Shown in pieces: positions 51,315 through 60,701 of a stretch of DNA of 64,000 bases. Origin of the DNA: Weissella confusa (lineage in GTDB: Bacteria > Bacillota > Bacilli > Lactobacillales > Lactobacillaceae); the NCBI GenBank assembly GCA_001436895.1, contig JQAY01000001.1:197777-261776 (forward strand). Direction: 5' to 3'. How positions within the stretch are numbered: position 1 is the stretch's first letter; every line of letters begins with the position of its first letter. The position numbers and the translations under genes were made by a program. A model generated the notes under the pieces. That model worked only from the letters and a program-made list of their open reading frames with translations. It ran no database searches and was not told the DNA's origin.

Positions 51315-52865
51315 ATGGCAGAAGAGCCAATTGTGCTTGAAATGCGCGATATTGTGAAGCAATTTGGTGAGTTCCGTGCGAACGACCACATTAATTTGCA
51401 AGTCAAGCGCGGGCAAATTCACGCGTTGTTGGGAGAAAACGGTGCCGGAAAGTCAACGTTGATGAATCAATTGTCTGGCTTGTTGCAACCAACGGCTGGT
51501 GACATCTTGATCAACGGTGAAAAGGTAATTGTTGATAGCCCATCAAAGGCTGCAGAGTTGGGTATCGGAATGGTGCACCAACACTTTATGTTGATTGATG
51601 CGTTTACAGTTACAGAAAACATCATCTTGGGTTCAGAACCCGTTAATGGTGTGAAGTTGGATACGAAGACGGCAGCGGCTGATATTAAGAAGTTGTCAGA
51701 ACAATACGGTTTGGATGTTGATCCAAATGCATTGGCTGGGGACATCTCAGTCGGTATGCAACAACGTGTTGAAATTTTGAAGACGTTGTACCGTGGTGCT
51801 GATATCTTGATTTTCGATGAGCCAACCGCCGTTTTGACGCCGCAAGAAATCGATGAATTGATGACGATTTTGAAGGGCTTGGCAGCTGAAGGTAAGTCAG
51901 TCATCTTGATTACGCACAAGCTTGATGAAATCAAGGCGGTTGCTGATCAAGTAACGGTTATCCGTCGTGGACAATCAATTGACTCATTCCCAGTTGCGGG
52001 CGTGTCATCACAAGAATTGGCTGACATCATGGTTGGTCGTTCAGTTTCACTATTCTCTACCGAAAAGGAGCCTGCTCACCCAACTGACACAGTTTTGTCT
52101 GTGTCGGATTTGACGGTTAAGGACGCTCGCGGTGTTGAAGTTGTGAAGAACTTGAGCTTGGATTTCCGTGCTGGTGAAGTCGTGGGTATTGCCGGAATTG
52201 ACGGTAATGGTCAATCAGAATTCATCTCAGCGTTGACTGGTTTGATGCCAACTGCATCAGGTAAGGTCACGTTGAAGGGCAAGGACATCACGAACAAGAA
52301 GCCACGTCAAATTACTGAATCAGGTGTTGGTCACATTCCTGAAGATCGTCACCGCTTTGGGTTGGAATTGGATATGACGTTGGCTGAGAATATTGCTTTG
52401 CAAACATACTACAAGGCCCCAATGTCAAAGGCTGGCGTATTGGACTATGAGCAAATCAACTCACACGCCCGTGAATTGATTGAGAAGTTCGACGTTCGTA
52501 CAGTTAACGAATTGGTACCGGCAAGTGCTTTGTCTGGTGGTAACCAACAAAAGGCGATTATCGCGCGTGAGTTGGACCGTGATGCCGACTTTGTGATTGC
52601 TGCGCAACCAACGCGTGGACTGGACGTTGGTGCAATTGAATATATTCACCAACAATTGATCAATCAACGTGATGCAGGTAAGGCTGTTATGTTGGTAAGT
52701 TTCGAATTGGATGAAATTTTGAACGTCGCTGACCGTATTGCTGTTATCTCACACGGTGAGATTACTGGTGTCGTTAATGCAAACGAGACGTCAAAGAACG
52801 AGCTTGGTTTGTTGATGGCCGGTATGTCATTGGCAGAAGCGCGTGCGCAATTAGCGGGGGAGTAG
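51315..52865 (+). CDS. nupA: Nucleoside ABC transporter ATPase NupA
   Basis: A 516-residue double ABC ATPase (YufO/NupA type). First domain: Walker A GENGAGKS (about 40), signature ISVGMQQRVE, Walker B ILIFDEPTAVLT. The second domain is degenerate as usual: IAGIDGNGQSE in place of Walker A, signature LSGGNQQK, FVIAAQPTRGLD replacing the Asp-Glu. The ATG at 51315 (MAEEPIV) has AGGGAG 8 bases upstream; ATG 51309 is too close to it. It energises NupB and NupC. Confidence 0.93.
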   Translation: MAEEPIVLEMRDIVKQFGEFRANDHINLQVKRGQIHALLGENGAGKSTLMNQLSGLLQPTAGDILINGEKVIVDSPSKAAELGIGMVHQHFMLIDAFTVTENIILGSEPVNGVKLDTKTAAADIKKLSEQYGLDVDPNALAGDISVGMQQRVEILKTLYRGADILIFDEPTAVLTPQEIDELMTILKGLAAEGKSVILITHKLDEIKAVADQVTVIRRGQSIDSFPVAGVSSQELADIMVGRSVSLFSTEKEPAHPTDTVLSVSDLTVKDARGVEVVKNLSLDFRAGEVVGIAGIDGNGQSEFISALTGLMPTASGKVTLKGKDITNKKPRQITESGVGHIPEDRHRFGLELDMTLAENIALQTYYKAPMSKAGVLDYEQINSHARELIEKFDVRTVNELVPASALSGGNQQKAIIARELDRDADFVIAAQPTRGLDVGAIEYIHQQLINQRDAGKAVMLVSFELDEILNVADRIAVISHGEITGVVNANETSKNELGLLMAGMSLAEARAQLAGE

Positions 52866-52869
52866 ACTG

Positions 52870-53994
52870 GTGAATAAGATTAATTCATACGGCACAGGTC
52901 TCGTAGCAGGCTTGGCTGTCTTCTTTGGATTGATGGTCGGTGCGATCATCATGTTGGTATCAGGATTTAACCCTGTTACTGGTTACATTAGCTTGGTGCA
53001 ATCAGCGTTGGGCTCATCATTGAACATTGGTGAAGTGCTTCGTTCAATGACGCCGTTGATTTTGACGGCTGCTGGATTCTTGGTTGCCCAATCAGCTGGA
53101 TTCTTCAACATCGGACTTGCTGGTCAAGTTTGGGTTGGGTGGATTGCTTCAACATGGTTCGTCTTGGTTAACCAATCAATGACGCCTTGGTTGTCAATTC
53201 CGTTGGCTGTTATCATCGGAGCACTTGCGGGTGCTTTGATGGGTGCTTTGCCTGGTTGGTTGCGTGCCCAATTCGGTGCGTCAGAAGTTATCACAACAAT
53301 CATGTTGAACTACATCGCTTTGTATGGTGGAAATGCCTTTGTGCAAGGATTGCCAAAGAAGTTGATGGCGACAACTGATATGACGAACACCTTGCACGCC
53401 AGCGATTCATTGCGTTGGGACTTCTTGTCAAACTTGACGGGTGGTTCACGTTTGAACATCGGCTTCATCATCGCCATTGTTGCGTTGGTAGCCGTTTGGT
53501 TCATCATGAAGCGCACGACGCTTGGTTTTGAAATTCGTGCCGTTGGGTTGAACCCAGACGCAGCGCGCTACGCTGGTATGTCAGCTAAGCGTACGGCTGT
53601 GACGGCCATGACGATTTCAGGTTTGTTGGCTGGTTTGGCTGGTGCAACAGAAGGTTTGGGAACGTACCTAAACATCTTCTCTCAAACAGCTGCCCCACAA
53701 GTTGGTTACGATGGTATGGCCGTTGCTTTGTTGGCATCAGGATCATTCCTAGGAATCTTCTTTGCCGCTTTGTTGTTCTCAATTTTGTCAGTTGGTGGTT
53801 TGGGAATGCCATTGGCCTCAGGTGTGCCAACTGAATTGGTTTCTGTTGTAACGGCCTCAATCATCTTCTTTATTGGTGCTAACTACTTGATTCGTTTGAT
53901 CTTGGTTAAGATTGACGAAGACGATGCAAAGCAAAAAGCCAAGAAGATGAAGGGTCCTAAGGAACCTGAGAAGAAAGTAGAGGAGGCAGAGTAA
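52870..53994 (+). CDS. nupB: Nucleoside ABC transporter permease NupB
   Basis: A 374-residue BPD_transp_2 permease with about ten helices: SLNIGEVLRSMTPLILTAAGFLVAQSAGFFNIGLAGQ, then LPGWLRAQFGASEVITTIMLNYIALY, and ATEGLGTYLNIFSQTAAPQVGYDGMAVALL. A charged cytoplasmic tail (Lys/Glu-rich, last 30 residues) is unusual in length. GTG start with GCGGGGGAG upstream, 4 bases after nupA. Confidence 0.9.
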   Translation: MNKINSYGTGLVAGLAVFFGLMVGAIIMLVSGFNPVTGYISLVQSALGSSLNIGEVLRSMTPLILTAAGFLVAQSAGFFNIGLAGQVWVGWIASTWFVLVNQSMTPWLSIPLAVIIGALAGALMGALPGWLRAQFGASEVITTIMLNYIALYGGNAFVQGLPKKLMATTDMTNTLHASDSLRWDFLSNLTGGSRLNIGFIIAIVALVAVWFIMKRTTLGFEIRAVGLNPDAARYAGMSAKRTAVTAMTISGLLAGLAGATEGLGTYLNIFSQTAAPQVGYDGMAVALLASGSFLGIFFAALLFSILSVGGLGMPLASGVPTELVSVVTASIIFFIGANYLIRLILVKIDEDDAKQKAKKMKGPKEPEKKVEEAE

Positions 53995-53996
53995 TC

Positions 53997-54953
53997 ATGA
54001 GTTTGGAAACGATCTTGCAATTGGTGATTTCAAGTACGTTGGTTTACTCAGCGCCTTTGATTTTCACTGCATTGGGTGGTACGTTCTCAGAACGTGCTGG
54101 TGTTGTTAACGTTGGATTGGAAGGAACCATGATTATGGGAGCCTTCGCCGGTGTTGTCTTTAACTTGACGTTCGCTGGTCAATTTGGTGGTTTGACGCCA
54201 TGGCTTGGTTTGCTAGCTGGAGCGGTTATTGGGTTGATTTTCTCATTGTTGCACGCGGTTGCAACGGTGACGTTGCGTGCCGACCACATCGTGTCAGGTA
54301 CAGTTATGAACTTGATGGCGCCAGCTTTGGGTGTTTACTTGATCAAGTTGATGTACGGTAAGGGTCAAACATCAATGATTGCTGAAAACTTTGGTTACTG
54401 GAACGTGCCAGTCTTGTCAAAGATTCCAGTTATTGGAACGATCTTCTTTACGAAGACGTCTTCAACGGCCTGGGTTGCAATCATTATTGCCTTTGTTGCA
54501 TCATGGGTTTTGTTTAAGACACGTTTCGGATTGCGTTTGCGTTCCGTTGGTGAAAACCCACAAGCTGCTGATACGTTGGGATTGAATGTTTACGCCTTGC
54601 GTTACACAGGCGTTTTGATTTCTGGTGTGCTTGGTGGAATTGGTGGTGCGTTGTTCGCACAATCAATCGCCGGTAACTTCTCAGCTTCAACAATTGTTGG
54701 ACAAGGATTCATGTCAATGGCCGCTATGATTTTTGGTCGTTGGAACCCAGTTGGTGCCATGGCGGCAGCGTTGTTCTTTGGTTTCTCACAATCAATGGCC
54801 ATCGTTGGGGCACAACTGCCAGTCTTGAACCAAGTACCATCGGTTTACCTACAAGTTGCACCTTACGTCTTTACGGTACTAATCTTGGTTGTGTTCTTTG
54901 CTAAGTCAAAGGCCCCAGCCGCTGATGGTGTGAACTACATCAAGTCAGTTTAA
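53997..54953 (+). CDS. nupC: Nucleoside ABC transporter permease NupC (ABC type)
   Basis: A 318-residue second permease: SAPLIFTALGGTFSERAGVVNVGLEGTMIMGAFAGVV is the hallmark, then TVTLRADHIVSGTVMNLMAPALGVYLIK and RSVGENPQAADTLGLNVYALRY. It lies 2 bases after nupB, with GAGGCAGAG as ribosome site, and forms the heterodimeric pore with NupB. Not related to the CNT NupC at 12.4 kb. Followed by a terminator. Confidence 0.92.
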   Translation: MSLETILQLVISSTLVYSAPLIFTALGGTFSERAGVVNVGLEGTMIMGAFAGVVFNLTFAGQFGGLTPWLGLLAGAVIGLIFSLLHAVATVTLRADHIVSGTVMNLMAPALGVYLIKLMYGKGQTSMIAENFGYWNVPVLSKIPVIGTIFFTKTSSTAWVAIIIAFVASWVLFKTRFGLRLRSVGENPQAADTLGLNVYALRYTGVLISGVLGGIGGALFAQSIAGNFSASTIVGQGFMSMAAMIFGRWNPVGAMAAALFFGFSQSMAIVGAQLPVLNQVPSVYLQVAPYVFTVLILVVFFAKSKAPAADGVNYIKSV

Positions 54954-54970
54954 TATAATTTGTTATTAAC

Positions 54971-55010
54971 AATAAGCGTCTGAACAATAAAGTTCGGACG
55001 CTTATTTTTT
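54971..55010 (+). terminator. Terminator of nupABC
   Basis: AATAAGCGTCTGAAC (54971-54985) pairs with GTTCGGACGCTTATT (54992-55006) and six T. Confidence 0.93.
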
Positions 55011-55055
55011 ACTTACTATTCCAAAGTTAAACAAACCATGCTATAGTGTTCATTT

Positions 55056-55108
55056 GTTAACGCCCTTACTTATTTGTTAACACTATGCAATTATTAACTA
55101 CTGTTAAC
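55056..55108 (+). promoter_or_regulatory. Three GTTAAC repeats before yhgE
   Basis: TTTGTTAAC at 55053-55061 and 55073-55081 lie exactly 20 bases apart, and a third GTTAAC follows at 55103-55108. TATAGT at 55042 may be a -10. Phased repeats suggest an operator for a dimeric or oligomeric regulator. Confidence 0.4.
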
Positions 55109-55168
55109 TAATTTTGCCCGATGATAAGGGCCATTGGGTGTTTCGAGTTTAGGAGGAGAATAACTGTA

Positions 55169-57895
55169 ATGTTATTCGATAAGATGAGTAGCAAGACACG
55201 CTACATGACGATTGCTGGGTTGGCAGTCGTTGTGCCAGCCGGTGTTGCTTTTGGTTTGTTTCAGTTGCTGGATGCAACACAAGCTGGTGGGCCGTCTTCT
55301 TTGAAGGTGGCGGTTGTTAATGCGGATCAACCGGTGAAGCATAATGGTGCGAAGTTGGCCGTTGGCCAAAAAGTTGTTGATAAGCTACGTCATAATGATA
55401 GTGTTGCTTGGGAATTTATGTCTGGCCCACAAGCTAAACGTGCACTAGCTGACGGTGATACATTGATGACAGTGACGTTACCTAAGGATTTTACGGCCAA
55501 CACGTTGACGGCGCTCAGTGCGCAACCAAAGACGTCAAACATCAAGTATGAAGTGTCAAAGCACACAAATTATATTGGTGGTATTTTGGCCGATACAGTT
55601 ACGGAACAGCTGAAGTCGCAAGTGACTGCCGAAATCCAAAAGACCTACAACAAAGAATTGTTAGGGTCGATTAAGCAATTGTCAGACGGTACCGCCAAGG
55701 CGGCTGCTGGGACAAAGCAACTGAATGATGGCATGGGCCAACTAGCTTCCGGGTCTGGTGAAGTCAATCGTAATTTGCACACGCTAGCCAGTGGTTTGGG
55801 AGAAATCCAAACTGGCGCAAACGCATTGCCGGATGGGGTTTCGCAATTGCAAGGTGGTTCAAATCGATTGGCCACTGGTGCTAGTACGTTGGCCGACGGG
55901 ATTGACCAAGCGTCAACTGGTATTGATCGCTTGGCCGATGGCGGTAACCAATTGCGTGATAGCGTTGGCGCGTTACCAGCAGCGACGCAACAATTGGCGA
56001 GCGGTTCAAGCCAAGTTGCGATGGGATTGAATCAATTAGCTTCAAATACACCGGCGCTTGTTGCGGGGGCTAAGGCTGCCAGCGATGGTGTCGTGGCTTT
56101 GGGTGATGGTGCAAAAAGCCTCACTGCTGGGGCTACAAAAGTTGCTTCAGGTAACCAACAACTAGCGGCTGGTGCACAGCAACTGTCAACGCAACTGTCA
56201 GCTGGTTTAACAACAATCAAACAAGGCCAAGCAACTAATGCGGCTGACTTGCAAAAGTTGACGGCCGGTTTGAACCAATTAAACGACGGATTGGGTCAAA
56301 TTTCGAAAGAAACGAAAGGGCTTAGCCTTGGCGATGCCGGTAAGGTCGACTTCGCGACGAACATGGCTAACCTGAAAACGGATTTGACCACAGTTGGTGC
56401 TGGTGCTGGGGCTTTTAAGGATCTGGTGGATGATCCGCAATTTCAAACATTCTTGAATGACAGCCATAATGCAGAGTTCAAAGGCAAGTACATGACAGCG
56501 TTGCAACAAGTAGGCACCGTGACGGATGCAGAGACACAAGCGCAACAAGTTGGGGATGCACTAACACCATTAGTGCCATTGCTACCACAGTTGTCAGCGC
56601 TATTGCCGTCGTTACAACAAATGGGAACAAACGGTCAATTGGCAACTTCTGGTGCATTACAAGCGATTGATAAGTTTTCAACGCAAGTTAACCAAATTGC
56701 ATCACAGCTTGACGGAGCTGTTGCGGGGGCTGATAAACTAGCCTCATCAGCAGAACAATTGTCTGCCGGTGCGATGCAAGTGCAAACTGGATTGGTCACT
56801 TTGTCTGGCGGACAACAACAATTGGCCGCGAAGATGCCGTCTTTGTACACAGGATTGGGACAAGCTAATGTCGCGGTTGCCCAACTTGCTAGTGGCGCCA
56901 GTCAAGTCGCAACTGGTAATGAACAATTGGCTAATAAGACACCGAACCTTGTTGCTGGGGTTGGTCAATTGTCTGATGGGTTAAATCAATTGCAGGCAAA
57001 TACACCGGCACTTTCAAATGGCGCCCAACAATTAGCGGGTGGTGCTAGTCAATTGTCAGCCGGTGTGAACACGTTGGCTGGCAAGGTGCCAACGTTACTT
57101 GATGCGTTGCATACGGCAAGTTCAGGTGCCCAACAATTGGCAACTGGGGATGATAAGTTAAATGATGGTGTTAAGACTGCTGTGACAGGAACTAAGACGT
57201 TGAATGATGGGTTACAAGCTGGTGTGAAGCAGCTACAACCAATCCATCTTGGTTCGAAGACAATTAATCACTTTGTAAGCCCAGTTGCCTCAAAGCAAGT
57301 TGATCGCCAAATGACGGTTGCTGATTACAAGACAGTTTTCGGTCCAGCGCTGTTGGCCTTTGCATTGTTTATTGGCGCGTTGCTAATTCAGATGAATGAG
57401 CGCCGTCGTCGTATGACTGCTGACGTATCCGCGATTGCTGGTTTGCGTACGTTGTTTATTTTGCCAGTATTGCAAGCCGTCTTGATGACCGGGGTTATTG
57501 CGATTTTCAAGATTGAAGCTAACTTGTTCGCAACGTTCTTGTTTACGTTCATCGTTGCGACGGCATTCATGCTCGTAACGCTACTGTTGGATGTTTTGTT
57601 TGGCACGGTTGGTTTGCTAATTTCAGTTATTGTGGCTATGGCGCAAATTGTTTTGTCAGGTCAAATTGTGCCGAGTGAATTCTTGAATGCAACGTTAGCG
57701 ACGATTGCTAAGTTTCTACCAACGACGTATGCAGCTCAAGGTTACGATGCTTTAATTAATCACACGCCATATATGAGTGTGTGGGCGGCGACAATCGCAT
57801 TGGTTGTCTTTGGGATTATCGGTGGTGCAGTTGCGTTGTGGGGGATGAAGAACTCGTTCCCGGTGATGATGCAACCACAACCTGAAGTTGAGTAA
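55169..57895 (+). CDS. YhgE/Pip family membrane protein
   Basis: A 908-residue protein. An N-terminal helix (about 14-35) leads to an extracytoplasmic region beginning SLKVAVVNADQPV, typical of YhgE/Pip. Residues about 175-690 hold many heptad-like repeats of the form LASG-x-x-QLA and LSDGLNQL, predicted as long alpha-helical coiled arrays. The C-terminus has five to six helices ending LVVFGIIGGAVALWGM, similar to ABC-2 permeases. In Lactococcus, Pip is the phage c2 receptor; related YhgE proteins are linked to type VII-like export. AGGAGGAGA gives the start at 55169. Confidence 0.88.
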   Translation: MLFDKMSSKTRYMTIAGLAVVVPAGVAFGLFQLLDATQAGGPSSLKVAVVNADQPVKHNGAKLAVGQKVVDKLRHNDSVAWEFMSGPQAKRALADGDTLMTVTLPKDFTANTLTALSAQPKTSNIKYEVSKHTNYIGGILADTVTEQLKSQVTAEIQKTYNKELLGSIKQLSDGTAKAAAGTKQLNDGMGQLASGSGEVNRNLHTLASGLGEIQTGANALPDGVSQLQGGSNRLATGASTLADGIDQASTGIDRLADGGNQLRDSVGALPAATQQLASGSSQVAMGLNQLASNTPALVAGAKAASDGVVALGDGAKSLTAGATKVASGNQQLAAGAQQLSTQLSAGLTTIKQGQATNAADLQKLTAGLNQLNDGLGQISKETKGLSLGDAGKVDFATNMANLKTDLTTVGAGAGAFKDLVDDPQFQTFLNDSHNAEFKGKYMTALQQVGTVTDAETQAQQVGDALTPLVPLLPQLSALLPSLQQMGTNGQLATSGALQAIDKFSTQVNQIASQLDGAVAGADKLASSAEQLSAGAMQVQTGLVTLSGGQQQLAAKMPSLYTGLGQANVAVAQLASGASQVATGNEQLANKTPNLVAGVGQLSDGLNQLQANTPALSNGAQQLAGGASQLSAGVNTLAGKVPTLLDALHTASSGAQQLATGDDKLNDGVKTAVTGTKTLNDGLQAGVKQLQPIHLGSKTINHFVSPVASKQVDRQMTVADYKTVFGPALLAFALFIGALLIQMNERRRRMTADVSAIAGLRTLFILPVLQAVLMTGVIAIFKIEANLFATFLFTFIVATAFMLVTLLLDVLFGTVGLLISVIVAMAQIVLSGQIVPSEFLNATLATIAKFLPTTYAAQGYDALINHTPYMSVWAATIALVVFGIIGGAVALWGMKNSFPVMMQPQPEVE

Positions 57896-57911
57896 GTATT
57901 CAGTTAAAAAG

Positions 57912-57947
57912 AAAAGGACTATCGCACATCTCGCGATAGTCCTTTTT
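57912..57947. terminator. Bidirectional terminator
   Basis: AAAAGGACTATCGC pairs with GCGATAGTCCTTTT; between yhgE and murF (convergent). Confidence 0.93.
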
Positions 57948-57965
57948 GTGTTATGCAATTGATTT

Positions 57966-59330
57966 TTAAATCAAAGCTGAGACCACGTTCTCAAGGTGGA
58001 TACCGTGAGAACCCTTAAGCATGATGATGTCATCGGCGGTTAACTCAGACTTTAGATCATCGATCAGTGTTGGCAAGTTATCTTTAGCGTAACGAATCAC
58101 AGCTCCTGCTGGGTAGCTAGCAGTTAGCGCCTCTTCAAGGCTGGCCATGATATTACCAACGAGGTAAACACGTTGGATAGCTGATGGTTCAAGGCTATCA
58201 GCTAGGCTAGCGTGCAAAGCTGGACCGGCTTCACCAAGCTCCAACATATCACCAAGTACAGCGACGCGACGACCTTGTGTTGGTGTCTCAGCGAAGAAGT
58301 GTAACACTTCCTTAGCGGCAGTTGGATTTGAGTTATAGACATCAGACAAAATTTTGCCACCAAATTGACCATCTAACCATTCGGTACGGTTTTCGGTGAT
58401 TGGCGCATTGGCCAAGGCATCGCGGATTTTGTCATATGCAATTCCCAATGCAAGACCGACTGAAATGGCTGCTAGGGCATTTGAAACGTTGTAACGGCCG
58501 GTTAGTGGAATGCGGAAGGTTTCATCAGTTTGATTCGTTTGGAAAGTTGCTTCGACCGGGTTCATTTCAATGGTCGAAGCGAATAAATCATTCTCAGGTG
58601 CTAGTCCGAAAGTCGCCGTCTGGAGGTTTTCGTGTTGTGCAGCGCGTTCACGAAGTAGTGGCTCGTCACCGTTGTAGACAAACAACCCATTGGGCTTCAA
58701 ACCGCTGATAATTTCCATTTTGCCATCTGCAATTCGGTCGCGAGTTTTGAAGAATTCGATGTGGGCTTCACCAATCATTGTCAACACGGCAATATCTGGG
58801 TTGACCAATTCTGATAGTAGCGTCAAGTCGCCAGGACGATCCATGCCGAACTCAACAACTAATAATTCAGTGTCTTCAGCCATTGAAAGAATGGTTGTAG
58901 GGACACCGATTTCGTTGTTGAAGTTAGCAGGTGTCTTGACAGTCTTGAAAGTGCTGGCACCGATAGCCGCAATAAAGTCTTTCGTCGTTGTCTTTCCGTT
59001 TGAGCCTGAAATGGCAACAATCTTTGGGGCGACCTTCTTTAGATAGTAAGCAGCTAGCTTTTGGAAGGCGTCTAGTGTATCTGGAACAATGATAGCGGGA
59101 ATATCTGTTGGCACGTTACCGTGATCTGCCTGCCACAAAGTAGCGGTTGCGCCATTTGCGATGGCACTAGCGATATAATCGTGACCATCGTTCTCGGCAA
59201 CCAGCGGGATGAATAGGCTGCCAGCGGTTGCTTTGCGAGAATCAAATGTCGTGCTGGTTACAGTGACATCCGCCTCGGTTGAAACACTGGCGTTTAGGGC
59301 TGTAACCATTTCTTTAAGGGTTAATTTCAT
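57966..59330 (-). CDS. murF: UDP-MurNAc-tripeptide D-alanyl-D-alanine ligase
   Basis: A 454-residue Mur ligase adding D-Ala-D-Ala to the peptidoglycan precursor in the cytoplasm. N-terminal substrate domain has TFDSRKATAGSLFIPL. The ATP-binding loop is AISGSNGKTTTKDF (about 106-119), followed by ANFNNEIGVPTTIL, GMDRPGDL and the C-terminal DVYNSNPTA and LGDMLELG. Convergent with yhgE. Dat at 41 kb supplies D-amino acids to the same pathway. Confidence 0.96.
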   Translation of the reverse strand: MKLTLKEMVTALNASVSTEADVTVTSTTFDSRKATAGSLFIPLVAENDGHDYIASAIANGATATLWQADHGNVPTDIPAIIVPDTLDAFQKLAAYYLKKVAPKIVAISGSNGKTTTKDFIAAIGASTFKTVKTPANFNNEIGVPTTILSMAEDTELLVVEFGMDRPGDLTLLSELVNPDIAVLTMIGEAHIEFFKTRDRIADGKMEIISGLKPNGLFVYNGDEPLLRERAAQHENLQTATFGLAPENDLFASTIEMNPVEATFQTNQTDETFRIPLTGRYNVSNALAAISVGLALGIAYDKIRDALANAPITENRTEWLDGQFGGKILSDVYNSNPTAAKEVLHFFAETPTQGRRVAVLGDMLELGEAGPALHASLADSLEPSAIQRVYLVGNIMASLEEALTASYPAGAVIRYAKDNLPTLIDDLKSELTADDIIMLKGSHGIHLENVVSALI

Positions 59331-59480
59331 TTTGAATATCGTCCTTTTATTGTCTTTCTGTCTATTTTACCCTGATGTAGAAACTAAGGGCAAATGACGT
59401 CGGTTTTTGTTGTATACTATTATAGATACGTAAAAGAATGTAAACGAGCTTGCTCGGTAAAAAATTAAGAGGTGAAAATC

Positions 59481-60470
59481 ATGGCCAAGGAAATCGGCAT
59501 TGATTTGGGAACGGCTAACGTTCTGATTTATGTTGAAGGAAAAGGTATCGTATTGAACGAGCCATCAGTCGTTGCAATCGATACCAAGACGGATAAGGTT
59601 TTGGCAGTTGGTACCGAAGCCTATCAAATGGTTGGTCGTACGCCTGGTAACATTCGCGCTGTTCGTCCATTGAAGGATGGGGTTATCTCAGACTTTGATA
59701 TGACGGAAGCAATGTTGTCATACTTCATGGCTAAGTTGAACGCCAAGGGTGTGATGTCACGACCAAACATCATGGTGTGCGCACCAACAAATATCACGGA
59801 GATTGAGCGTAAGGCCATTATTGGTGCCGCTGAAAAGTCTGGTGGTGGTAAGGTGTATCTTGAATACGAGCCAAAGGTTGCGGCTATCGGTGCTGGATTG
59901 GATATCTTCTCACCAATTGCCTCAATGGTCATCGACATGGGTGGTGGAACGTCAGATATTGCCGTTTTGTCATTGGGTGATATCGTGGCGTCAGAATCAA
60001 TCCGTGTTGCCGGTGATAAGATGAACGCTGACATCGCTGGCTACGTTAAGCGTGAGCACGGTTTGCAAATTGGTGAGCGTACAGCTGAACAAATCAAGAT
60101 TAAAATCGGTACGGCAACGCCATTGGATGATCCAGAAGAGATGGAAGTGCGTGGACGTGATAACTTCACTGGAATGCCTCGCACGATTACATTGAATGCT
60201 AACGAAGTCGAGGCAGCAATGCACGACACATTGGCACAAATTGTGAATGCTGCTCACCAAGTTTTGTCAGTTATCCAACCAGAATTGGCTGCTGACATTA
60301 TCGACCGCGGTGTTGTTTTGACCGGTGGTGGTGCGTTGCTACGCGGAATGGATAAGTTGATTTCAGGACACCTTGGTGTACCTGTTATGATTTCAGAAAG
60401 CCCATTGGACAATGTTGCCGTTGGAGCTGGTAAGTTGCTAGAACACATGCACGGAGTACAAGGAAAGTAA
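59481..60470 (+). CDS. mreB: Rod-shape protein MreB/Mbl
   Basis: A 329-residue bacterial actin: GIDLGTANVLIYVEGKGIVLNEPSVVA (phosphate 1), VIDMGGGTSDIAVLSLG (phosphate 2, about 155-171), GERTAEQIKIKIG, and VLTGGGALLRGMDKL (adenosine). It forms membrane filaments guiding elongation. The ATG at 59481 follows AAGAGGTG. It starts a compact operon with DUF2969 and rodA (2 and 19 bases). Many cocci lack mreB, so a rod or short-rod shape is suggested. Confidence 0.95.
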   Translation: MAKEIGIDLGTANVLIYVEGKGIVLNEPSVVAIDTKTDKVLAVGTEAYQMVGRTPGNIRAVRPLKDGVISDFDMTEAMLSYFMAKLNAKGVMSRPNIMVCAPTNITEIERKAIIGAAEKSGGGKVYLEYEPKVAAIGAGLDIFSPIASMVIDMGGGTSDIAVLSLGDIVASESIRVAGDKMNADIAGYVKREHGLQIGERTAEQIKIKIGTATPLDDPEEMEVRGRDNFTGMPRTITLNANEVEAAMHDTLAQIVNAAHQVLSVIQPELAADIIDRGVVLTGGGALLRGMDKLISGHLGVPVMISESPLDNVAVGAGKLLEHMHGVQGK

Positions 60471-60472
60471 TT

Positions 60473-60682
60473 ATGTCACGTAATAATAAGCCTGTTTCAG
60501 TTGAAATTAATGATTTGGGAGATAACCTTTCAGAAGTGAAAGTGAACAAGGTTCGTTTGGGTACGATTGATGAGTCAACGTCACCTTTGACGGTCCGCTT
60601 CGCTGATAATCGTACGGTTACGGCTAAGTCATTTGATGACGCAATGGAATTGTTGATTGCAGAATTTAACTTGCATCACTAA
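60473..60682 (+). CDS. DUF2969 family small protein
   Basis: A 69-residue acidic protein with the DUF2969 pattern: VSVEINDLGDNLSEVKVNKVRLGTI and the end FADNRTVTAKSFDDAMELLIAEFNLHH. The family sits beside mreB and rodA in Lactobacillales and is uncharacterised; context suggests a part in cell elongation. Confidence 0.88.
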   Translation: MSRNNKPVSVEINDLGDNLSEVKVNKVRLGTIDESTSPLTVRFADNRTVTAKSFDDAMELLIAEFNLHH

Positions 60683-60701
60683 TCAATAAAGAGGTTAAAA
60701 C

